Assembly (NCBI GenBank): GCA_949126835.1
Contig: OX421498.1
Span: 37,811,118 to 37,875,117 of the forward strand
Direction of reading: 5' to 3'
From: Anisus vortex
Taxonomy: Eukaryota; Mollusca; Gastropoda; Planorbidae
DNA length: 64,000 nucleotides
The notes beneath the pieces were generated by a model that saw only the letters and a list, made by a program, of their open reading frames with translations, searched no databases and was not told the DNA's origin. The position numbers and the translations under genes were made by a program. Position 1 is the stretch's first letter. Each line of letters starts with the position of its first letter. Below are positions 24,401 to 36,400 of the stretch, piece after piece.

Positions 24401-27400
24401 GAAAAATGACAACAACGTTATCAAAAAGGCTCTATATAACCTTCGATGTTGATGAGCCGGAAATTCAACCATTCATTCATTCATTACTAGGGAGATTATA
24501 CAAATTAAAAACGGTCACTTGTCTCTTGGTCTAGAAGGGAGACACATCGTAGATATCGTAGCTTACTAGTCTAGTCCGTTGGATGATACAATCTTAAGTA
24601 TTCTTAAGTCAGTTATGTGGCGGAATGAGTGACACGGTATATACCTAGGCCTCTTTACCATCAAATATTATGTCTATATGTTTTGTTAAGTTACTGGTTT
24701 TCCTGGTTTGTTCATGCATCCCATTCCATGCCCGGATGCCAATCGGGGAAGAAAGATTTTTCTATATACTATATACATTTGTTCTCGTACAAGGGATAAG
24801 GAAAGTGTTTTTGTCCTTATGTTTTTCTGAGCACTGTAATTGTGACAGATTGTTATTGTGTTGTATTTCTAAATTATAACTATTCTCTATATTATTATAT
24901 GGAAATCGTTATTATTTTTGTAGTGACTATTTTGGTTGCTGTTGATAATTATGCCTTTTTCTCCCCCCCCCCCCCCGGTTCTAAACCAATAATAATACGT
25001 TTGTGAAATGGGGGAAGGGGAGGTCAGCCACACAATACGAAATGGTGGCAATAAAATATTTTCCGGTTCCATCTTAGAAACTCTAGAACCCTATCAGGAA
25101 GAGCGACAATGGCCCGACCAAAGAGAACGGATGAAGATAATAGCCCGGGCAGTAAGATTACACCAGGGCAGAAGATAAGTAGGCCATTAGTGTGATATAA
25201 CTGGGAGGGCCCTCGTTAAGTATGGATGATTTTCAGTACGCCCTATAGGAGACTTCTTATCCACTCCATTGAAAGTAATTTATCTATCCATATTATGGGT
25301 TTATAAACATTTGTATAGAAAGAAATAGTAACAGAACCAAGAACAAAACCTATAAACTTTATTTGTGTATAATGTGTGTGTGTGTGTGTGTGTATCTCAA
25401 CAGCTAAATATAATTTAATCTGATTGAAAAGGAAGCAAGGAGTGATATTGATTTTGAAATGAAACAAAAAATACTTCCCTTTGTGAATTCCCCCCCCCCT
25501 TCTTTTTAAAATGTAAACATTTTTTTTTTATGTTACATGTATTGATGTTTTGCAGGTGTTTGTTTTTATAGAATTAAGTTTTTTTTTTAATTCGTCCGGC
25601 GGCTATTTTATTGATATAGCCATATTATTCACACATGTCTTGTTTTATTACTGCCAATACAGATAAAAAATATACCTGTAAGTTGAAAGAATACAACGGG
25701 AAAACAATTCTCTTTGGAGTGCCTAAAACGTCACAACCACAGTGGAAGCTATCACCAAACATTACATAATATACAAGCTACATTGCCCGGCGTTGCCCGG
25801 GTGAACAAAAACAGGACTATATAAGGTGCAGATAAAAATTGTATAAACTACAATTAAAAGAAAGCTATAAATATAATATTAAAAAAATTTTTTTTTTACC
25901 GAAGAAATTTAGGAAAGTAATTTAAAATAAATATTATAATCGGGTAGAAAAAATATATATTACACTGGTAATTGGATAATTCTGCGATGTCCCGTAATCC
26001 CTTAACACACATAGTGATCAGCATGTAGACATCTAAGCAACATCTTCAGTTGTCGGAAGTGCGTGTCGTTTATATATTTCAAATAGTGCTATTCATGCGC
26101 AAGTAAAATGATTTTCCGCCATGATGATGTAATAAGTTCCTACTTATTAAACGTGATAGCCATTTATCGGGGTAAGTTGAACAAGAGAAATGGTTGGGGA
26201 AAAAAAGTCTAGTTTGCAAGGACGAACAACACACACCCTGCTATTGGCTCACCCTATGCGTTGACCGTTGCATGCCACGAAAAGGGAACGATGTAGTTAT
26301 GGTGCTGGAGGTTGCTGTTGAAGGTTTTAATAGTCATGCCCAGATGTCGGAAACCTTTTAATAATTGTGTGCCAAAGTCGGATTTCTGGTTCATTCAGCG
26401 TGCCAACAGCCGAAGGTTCCCCCTATTCTATAGCACGGAATTTCATTAGAATTGACTTAAATTGCCATCCTAGCACGCATTCCGTAGGTTTCCGATCCCC
26501 ACCTATTTCCCTTGCAAGTTAAAATTAGATCAACCGATCAAGCATTTGGGGTCAATGCGAGCACAATCTAAACAAGGCGTGTACTAATTATGATGCTGGA
26601 TGCGTTTCCCTTGAAGAGTCAATGTGTGCAAAAGATGAGACGCGCTGCGAGGGCTGGTGTGTTCCGGAGCGCCAGGAGAATCACTCACGGGGACGACATG
26701 ATCAAAACTTTATGGGGGCCCTTTCTTTTTATCCCGCACGGCTTAATGATCGCGACCTCGTCAGGTCGGTTCAATATTCTACAGTGAAGCCCTCCCCCTA
26801 CCCCATTACCAGCGACGTACGTCCCCGCTAGCATCCATTATGGCGGCAGACGTGGCCGTTTTTGAAACATTGATCGAATAGGCCTGACACACACACACAC
26901 AACGATATTCTATTTGAGAATCTCTCTGATTAGTTTCCAGCATCGATCTATAACTACGTGGGACTGTTTTTCCTGGGTGCCATGGCGACACAGAAAACAA
27001 TGTTGACCAGACTCTCTACATTTCTTATTATACATACATATTCGCGAGTACATTCATACATATATAAATATGAAGTACAAAGAAATCGATAATTGGCTTT
27101 ATAAAAGTTGAAAGAGAGAGAAGTATAACTGGTATTTTAACAAGACTGTACTTTAATGTGTATACTTGTGTTCGCATTTTGCACGAGGGAGAGAGGTCAT
27201 GTAGAGATGGAGAGAGCATATGAGTAAGTAAACACTGATACAATTAATAGAACTTTGACCTATTAGGTCATTATAATCGATAAGGTATACCTACAATATT
27301 GGATTTGTTTCTGTGTGTGTGTGTGTGTCTCTCTCTCTCTGCTTCAAATTTCGACCTTTCTCTCTCCACGCCTCATTTTTTCTCAAGCCAATTTTGTCTC

Positions 27401-30400
27401 ACATTCTTTCTCTTAACAATTCTCCAACACAATCACATTCTCATTCTTTATTTCTTTGTATCACTCTTTACTCCCTCATTCTAAATCTATGACTATGTAT
27501 ATCTTATGTCAAGACTAATATAATCCCCGAGGCTTAGACGAAGGTTGGGGGGGGGGGGGGGAGGGAATGGTTGAAATAGGTTTACTTCTTAAAATATTTT
27601 CTTAGAAAAGACAGCTAGACTAGAAAGTTCGGCTTATTGTTGTCCACAAAAAAAAAAAATCGATGGACAATGGATAAAACAAAAACGTTAAAACACAAAA
27701 CAATAAGAGTGCAGTGTGAAAAAATGAATGCATGATTATCATTTCCCACGCGGTCATTTCCAACAGGAATGAAGAAGTCCAGAAGAGAATTTTTGAATAC
27801 CGATTACCCCTTTCTCTCTCTCTCTCTCTACCACTCTCTCTCTCTCTCTCTCTCATAATATATTTGTAAGCATCCGCTGATAGCCTGTTCGCAATGGCAT
27901 GTTGTGAAACACATGTCCGGTTGAGAGAAATCATGTGAAAGAATGATCTCCCCACCTCAAACATCACGCAAACTGACGATACAACCAAGCAGATACAATA
28001 AGAATGTTAATGTACACATACGGCCAGATTTTTTCACACACATATCCCATGTTCCAAAATGGGCAAGTTAAAAAGCACCACACACAAAAAAAGAACAACA
28101 GATAATAAAAAAAGACAAAGAAGGAATAATAATAATATTATGTGTATAGAGGTCTACGCCTAATTGGGCAAAAACATCGAACGAGGCTGTGTAATGGTGG
28201 GAAAACCCCAATGGGGTCGTAAAGTTAAGTACCCTTCGGACCAAACTGATCATAGGGCCGGTGAAGCAGCGTTCACCAGTTTCTGTGGCCACGGCATACT
28301 AGGGTATGTGTGGTCAGCACAATACCCAGCCGCCTTTACTTTAACCAAACTAATATCAGATATCCACCAGAGCTGGGTAAACTCAGGGACACCCTCAAGT
28401 CCCGGGAAAAAAATCCTAGCCTGCAACAGGAATCGAGCCCAGAAACTTCGGGTCGCCAGTCGAACGCGCTGCCACCGTGCCCTATAATGGGGGTCATGCT
28501 CACCGCTCACCTAAATGACTCGTGCTGGGGGGAAAACCTTCCCATCATGCCATTGACATGTTATCGTTCCCAGTGTTCATACTATAGATATAGATCTAAC
28601 TATTATATGTTTACAAATATATGCACTTGTATACGTTTTTTCCCCCCCTTATTGTGTGTAAAAATGCAGGCGTAAGACGTAAATAGTTTATATTGAAAGT
28701 CGGAAGAAAATTACCTTACAAATGTAAAGAAATAAATAGAAGATCACGATTCGGACTAGAGCCGTCCCGCCAGCGGTGGATCTAGAATCTAGAACTATGG
28801 GTTACCACTGAGTTACCAGTACAAATTGCAAGGAATTTTAGGGTTTAGTGGTGCGGTACGGGACAGTGGAGGGAACATGTGAATGAAAATTATGTTCAAG
28901 GAGTAAAAAGGGGGAAAAAAAAGGTTGGGAACCACTGGTCTAGAATCTAGACTTCCTTAATGCTAAGTTTGAAGTAGTTTGAACACACATATTTACACCC
29001 GCAAATTACATTTGATAACAAAACGCGCGTTATACAAGTAAAGTAAAAAATACTTCTTTTAGAGAGAAATGGGGGGGGGGGTGCGCTAGTGACGGGAGTG
29101 TTTGCTAGTTACTCTCGCCAAGAGTTAAGAGGGTATTGTGTGGCCTTTACGTGCCTCAATTGATTGTAGCCAGGTTGGTGGGGGTGGGTGGGTGTGGGGG
29201 AGACTTATTTGGAACGCCCTGTCCCTGGACTACAGCGTCAGAAGAAATGCTGATTTACATGTTGTAATCTGTTTGTGATTTCCTATGCCTATATATTGAA
29301 GTAACTCTTTGCCGCTGTCTAACTTTCAAAGTTCAAAGAACAAGCTCGGCACAACCTGCCCCTTTAATATAACAGCCCACACCAGTTTCTGGACTCAGAA
29401 TAAGACGACCTTCCAACACAAAACTGCAGGGAGCGAGACAGATCTGGAATCCACTGCACAATTCATCACAGCTACGGGCCTTTCCGGTTAAAATCCCGCC
29501 CATTCGTTAAATTTGAAGAAACCCTGTCCACTGTGATAAGGCGTTAAATTATACCGTCAACCACTAAATCCTCAAAGAGCTTAACTAGCTGTCGACACGC
29601 GGTAAATTGATAACCAAAAACACAATAGTGTTACTACCTTTTCGTCTGCATGGTGTGTTTTGTTTTCAGTTAGCTGATATAAAAAAAAAGGAGGACTTTT
29701 CCCACCCCCGCGATAACGTACCGTATCACATCTAGGAAGTCGACACGGCACACTTATACAGTGTGTGTAATATTAATATACACGAGTAGTGTCAAATTGA
29801 AATAACTGAAGACACAATCACAAAGTGAACTTAAGAGCGAGGAAACAAAGGCAGTTGCTGTGGGTGCGTGGGGTGCAGGGTTTACAATAACCTTTCACGT
29901 ACCGTATAAGTGAACCCTGAACCCGAGCAAGTACGTTGTTCAGATACGCTATCAATAATATAATTGTAACAAATCGTATCATCAAAATTCAAAATGATAA
30001 GTTACTGGTTTTTGCTGGTTTGTTTGAAACTCTGTCATCTGTTTATAATTCTTGTTTTAATATTTTGTGTAGTTTTAATTGTGTTAAGTTGCTGGTTTTC
30101 CTAATTTGTTCAGGCAACCCACCCCATGCCCGGGTGCCGCTCGAGAAGAGATAGTACTTATATGCATTTGTTCTCGCATAAGGAATAAAGAAATAGTTTT
30201 TGTCCTTATGCTTATGTGAACATTGCAAAATATGGTTATTGTGTTGTATTTCTAAATTAGAATCTCCTTTTCTATAAAGAAAATTATTGCGTCCTATGCT
30301 CATCCGTGGTCTGAGTTTAGTCTTGCATGTTTAATTATTTTTTGTGTGTGCAGAAATATTGATAATACACGCGCGACAGAAGGGACGGGGCTGGGGGGGG

Positions 30401-33400
30401 GGGGGGGGAAGACTTGTTGAGCTTCTGGTGACTTAAAATCTGAAACGGTCAAACACGACCAGCAGACTCTAGGGTGGATTATTTTGTAGGGAAGAACAAA
30501 GTAAGTATCAATTAATTTTCAACAAAGAACCCAAAAGATTAATTTATAAACAAAAGAACACAGCAAAGCTTCACTTCAACGTCATGCATCACTCTTCACC
30601 TTTTTCTCTTCGTACTGATTTTGTATAGCTATTGTAAAACATCACTAAGCCGATCGCTCATCTAAAATTCTTTATATTATATTATTAAATATAAATAGTG
30701 TTACCATTATAGAAGCTAAGTTAAACATAAAGTACGTTATGGTCGAACAAAAATTAATTTAAAAAAAACGACATAAAATCCCAAAACAGAGTCAAAGAAA
30801 AACAATGGATAACCTGTCATTTCAAACAAACATAAAGGGGATCTAAAGTTGAACCATAAAAATCAATCAAACGTTAGAGATCAAAGGAAACAAGCCTTTC
30901 TGAAATACACAAACATATTTTGAAAATATTGATTATGCATTATAAATAGCATAGCGAGGTGGGGTTAAGACTTGTGAGTCTTCTTTTAATTATTAGGTTG
31001 TTGTTTCAATCTTCCAATTTAAAACAAAAAGTAAATAAATATATATATATATAAATATATAAGTATATTCTGCTCAAGGCTAGGATTTGTCCCCATGTCT
31101 GAAGATTGTCCCTTAGTCTCAGTCTGAGTCTTATGGGTACCTGACATTAGTTGGGGCAAAGTTAAGGCTGCTGAGCAATGTGATGGCCACACAATCCCAT
31201 AGTATGCAGAGGCCCGCGGAAATCTGTAAACGCTGCTCCACGGGCCCTATCAATCGAACTGGCCCGTGGAATACTTTACGTTAACCTTATACTTATAGGT
31301 AAAATAATCGTCCACCCCATTAAAGTCAAACTAAAGACAGTTTACGTGCAATATTGATTTCTTTACACAATATATAAAAAAAAAATATTTAGACAAAAGC
31401 AATAAAATCTTTTTGATAATCAATTTAAAGGAACTAGATCTGGAAATAGAACGTTTAATTATACTCCGCCACTAAAAAAATCCATTGATATTTACGACGG
31501 CTCGAATCAATTTTACATTGTTAATAAGCAGACGAGCCGAAGGTATGGTGGGAAAGCCGGATAGCCAAGGGCGATAATCAGTGACATTGAATTTAATTTT
31601 TAAACGTTACCATTAACACGAGAGTGGTAAACTCAGTGGCTGGAAACGAATGTGCGCTTTTTCAAGTCCTTGAATTAAGAAATATAGTCTATCCGAGTCT
31701 ATATATACAGTCAGCTTTATCGCCAACTCTTGCATTTATTCCCTCCCTTTCTTAGACTACCGTGTGTTGAGTGAATGAATGTTAGCGGGAGCTACATTCT
31801 GTGACTAAAAATAAACTGATACTTCTTGCAGGCCGGTCTTGAAAGTGTTAATAAGGTTGTAAAGAAGCCGAATTAGAATTTTAGAAAAGTAGATACTTTA
31901 AGTTCTGTTAATAGCAATGTCTAGTGTCTACACGCGTACCTAACAAAAACAAGTAGAACAAACCTATATAACTTTAACAACAACTTTCTAAGCCCCATCC
32001 CTATAATTAACATCTAAGTAATTGTATGCGAGGAATTCCTTGACCAAACGTATGTGGACAATGCAATAATTTCTAAACATTTTAAAATGTAGACATTCAT
32101 ATTCCAAAGCAGGGTCTTAGATCAGAATGTATTTGTTTGTATTCAAAGCAGCGTTTTATATTTGAATGTATTTGCTCGTATTCAAAGCAGGGCTTTCGAT
32201 TCTGTGTTGCTTAGAAGCAAGACGCCTTCTCTATAGGTGGGCATCTTTAGCTATGCGTGAGCTCGCATACTTGGCACGAGATAATGTGTTGATAATGAAA
32301 TCTACGCAACAAGGCGTTGAGAGTTTGACGAGGGTGTGTTGTAATGGTAAATGTGTTATTTATAATAATTTCAACATCAACGAACGCGGAATTATATGAA
32401 ATGCAACGATGTTGTAGAGTTGAGTACACAAATGTGACAAAGGTCAAATGTATGCGCTTCTGCCACAATGCACATTCCATCCTCTCCCGTCACATTTTTT
32501 TTTGTCGTGATTGATATTAATTAGCTACTATAGTATTAGGAACGATAAGAAAATACCATCGCGGCATAATAGAATAGGTTAATCAGTAAATATAAAATAG
32601 AATGTTTCTCGTTTTGGCATTTAGACTTTTCATTTCAATGAAGTTCTTAGTGTGGATAACACGATTTATTAAACAACATATACATTATACAGATATGTAT
32701 AAGAGACATCAATGAAAGCATTTAATGGACTTTCAATAGAAAAATGAAGTTACATACAAAACATATTAAATATTTATTTATTATACATACGGTATTAAAA
32801 ATAAATAGTACATTTTAGTGTCAACGATTCCTTTAATTTTTTTTTATACGTCTTGTATATACATATTTTTATAACAACGTTTTTATATGCAGATTCCAAT
32901 AATTATTGGTTTCGAACACAAGAGGGGGAAAAGTTTGTCTGGACAGATGGGTAATCTGGACCATCTGCTCACGAAATGCCAGACAGATGACTCATCATTT
33001 ATAGATGTCCCGAACTATCTTCATTTGGAATGCAAAACAGAACAAACAAACAAAAAAAGAGAAAGGGAGAGGATATTTCGTTATCCTTAACGATTGACAA
33101 TATCCACCCACATTTAGCTTGACTCTTTTGAGAACATTGCGCAATGTAAATAAAAGTATGTTTTAGAGTTGTTTCAGTTAAGTACACAAACAAAACACAA
33201 GTTCACATATTATGCACATATTAGTATAGCTTCTTTCGAGACTATGGAGCCAATGGAGTATAGCTTGACCAATTGTTGAGTTGATAAAATGCACCCTGCT
33301 ATAGTGAGAACTGTTGAAAGGAACGAGTAGGTTTGGAATCTAGAATCAAGGTTTCTACAGACACTTGTTTTTTGTCACCTATCCTCATGTTATATATATG

Positions 33401-36400
33401 GTGCACGATGGCCAAGCGGCGGCGCGTTCGGCTGGCGTACCGACGGTCCTGGGTTAGAATCCTGGTGAAGGCTACGCTTTGTTGCCTGGGTCTTTGAATC
33501 TACCTAGCTCTGGTGGGTACCGGTCTAAAGTTGGGGTAAAATAAAGGCGGCTGGGCATTGTGCTGGCCACACTATTCCCCCCCCCCCTAGTATACCCGTG
33601 GCCACAGAAACTGGTGAACGCTGATCAATTTGGTCCGACGGGATACTTAACTTTATTTTAAAACATTATATCCTATAGTCTATAGACCTTTAGTCTTTGG
33701 GACCGTTTTGGGCGCCATAGTTTACCCGTGAAACTATGTTTTTATAATCCCCATGAGTCCTTTTCTTGTTGTATCGCGCAAGTCTCCATCTTGTCCACAC
33801 ACGTTTATGCATCACAAAATATATTTCTATTGAAGACGTTTCTGTCAGAGGTAAAAAAAAACAAAAAGGCAGCAATCGATGTCCGGATTCTGTGGACGCC
33901 ATTGGCTAGAAAGACTGGCGCCGTCTTCGCGTTTCAACCAGCCCAAACTAGTTTTTACAGTATAACGTATTATTGATTTTCATTGATTCGTGGAAATCGA
34001 TTTAATCAATTTAGTTCCCGGCAGATCAAAAAAATAATATTGAAAAAAAAAAACGCCCTCGCATTATCTCTGTTATATAAATTACCTTATAATAGGACTT
34101 TTAATGTCAATTATTATCAATCTGTCTTTAAAAATTATATTTAATTAAGCAGACTCAAACTAATTGTGTCGAAATAACAAGGATATAGATTCTAAATAAC
34201 TTTACGCCTAAAATGGCAGCAGCTTTCGTGAAAGGAAGCTGTCAATGTGCTATTATCATTCATAAAAAGACGAAGATAAGCGTACTAACAGTGGTAAGTG
34301 GGCTTAATTTAAAGAAAATAAAGCAGCAAAAACCTCTTCCCCTACGATTCATGCCTATGACAGACTAAACCCCTCTCCCCCGCCTCCACCACCAACCCCG
34401 CCCCCAATTTCACTAAGAAATTTCGACTGTGCTGCTTGCTTCCCTTTACTCTCCGGGCGCCGCCAACAACTGGGATCGTTACCTGGGTTAAATGTTACAA
34501 GTAAACTAAATTAAAACGTGCTTATCTTGCTCAAAAAGATTTGAAAACGAACCTTCCGTCTGCCTGTCCTATAAATAGATACCAATATTGTGGCGGTGTG
34601 TGGCTGTGTACACATTTGGTTATGTGTTGTCTATGACAAAACAAGACTATTTGTTGTTGTTTTTAGATGTTACACTGCCTCCCTTCAATAGGAAAAGTAT
34701 TAAATCCCCCTTTGCATGCAGTGATCCCTCCATTCTTTCTTCTTTTTATTTTCGTGTAAATCGGCTACAAAGAACTAATCTGTCGAGTTTAGCGCTCACC
34801 ATACCCCGACTCAGGACAGGACACAACAGACTACTAGACCAACAGCACCAAGTCGGCCCAAGTCACACCTCTGAGTGCCCCCTGTGGAACTGGACTCCAG
34901 AATGCAGAGCACAGCCAGCAATGGTGTGGAGAAAGAAAAGCTCTGGAGGCCCACAGCCATTCTTACAGACATCAGCCCGGTTCATCAGAGAAACAGGACT
35001 GCCAGTTTGACACAGCAAAGGAAAGCAAAATGGAACGCCAGTAGCAGGGCCGTGGAGTCTGTAGATAAATGTTCCGACCCCGACTCTAAAACTCCCGACT
35101 CCTCAGTTTTGTGTACTTCCGACTCCCGACTCCACTGTATTAATATGCGAATGTATTGCCATATAGTGAGACACATAAAAAACATGCTTCTTCACGGTCA
35201 CTTAACGTGTTCGTTTTGCGTTTACGTGAGGCACTTGCATGCATTGGTCTTTATTCTTACAGTAGAGAAGTCATTAATGATAACTTTTTGTGAATTGGGA
35301 CATTTAAACTTGCTTTAAAAAAAAATTCAAATCTAAATTCAGTAATAATAGGAGTCGGAGTCGGTGCATTGTGTGCCGACTCCGACTCCAGGTATTCAAA
35401 ATGTCCCCCGTCTCCGACTCCACAGCCCTGCGCAGAAGGAGAAGGTGTCCCGAAAAAAATGTTTCGTGTGCCCAGAAGAACTTCATTTTAGCAAAGAGTT
35501 AGATCTACTATTGCCATTGATGTTATAGTTTTTTTTTGTTTTTTTTGCGACATCTTTTTCAGAAGTAGTCTTACGTACTCGGTAGCCATGGTGATTGGTG
35601 ACCAAGTGTTGTTAGGCCTGGGTGACCCTTTACGACCATGACGTGTGGGTTGCGACATTATTGCACAAGATATTTATTTTTTCAAACTACATTTGCGTCA
35701 AGCTTTATGAAGGAAATAGTGAGTCACAAGACAACTTTCGTTCATTTGATATCCACTTGAACAAAAACACCACTTGTTACATTTTTAAACACACAACATA
35801 TAGTATGAATGCATAGTACACAGTACACATGTAAAGATAGCAAGCAAGGGTCGAAGAGGCTCAGAGATAATGTGTGAAATAAGAGCGAGAGAGAATGAGA
35901 AAAATAAAGAAAAGAGAAGAGAGCGTGAGAAGTGACCAAGGGTCAAGAATACTACGAGCTGTGTGATCCAGCGGCAAAGCGTCCATTAACGTCTGTCAGG
36001 TTCAAATCCTGTTTTTTTTTATAATAAAAAAATAGGGGGGGGGGGGTAATTGTCCCAGTTCTGACAATACCTAGCCACTCAATGCCATTTGTATATGGTT
36101 GTCAGATGTCCAGTATTGAACACGGACAGCAGCCCGGTATTTCAGCTAACTGTCCAGTTTAAAAATAAAAAAAAGAAATACCCGACATGTATACCAATAT
36201 AACAATTTTCCTAAGGTCGGGATACCTGGGAGAGGAAGATGGTGTCCGGTATTTTCTGATAAGTTATCTGGCAACCCTGTTGGTACAAATATGTATTTGG
36301 GGAAGAGGAAGGACTGTGTAACGATGTGGCTAAATATCCATTAATGGAACACGGAGGGATGGACAAAAGGTTAATAAACGTGATTAAGTATCATTTTAAG

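Larger units (their letters stand above)
20751..24483 (+). mobile_element. I/Nimb-like LINE, 5' truncated and 5' inverted (twin-primed)
   Basis: A single insertion of 3733 bp between 13-bp duplications. The 3' part (from about 21251) is in plus orientation and ends in a (CATT)n tail. The 5' part (20751 to about 21256) is inverted and encodes the endonuclease on the minus strand. The junction shares a GATTTA overlap. Inversion of the 5' end with short overlap at the junction is the known product of twin priming during target-primed reverse transcription. The open RT frame and exact duplications suggest a recent insertion. Confidence 0.88.

Noticed and set aside
26570..26860. GC-richer block as a possible gene or CpG island promoter
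   Set aside because: Two frames are open for 65-69 codons but encode nothing recognisable, and no donor follows. It could be regulatory, but there is no positive evidence.
35952..36022. tRNA gene
   Set aside because: Only box-like motifs are visible, with no cloverleaf. It is a SINE-head fragment at best.
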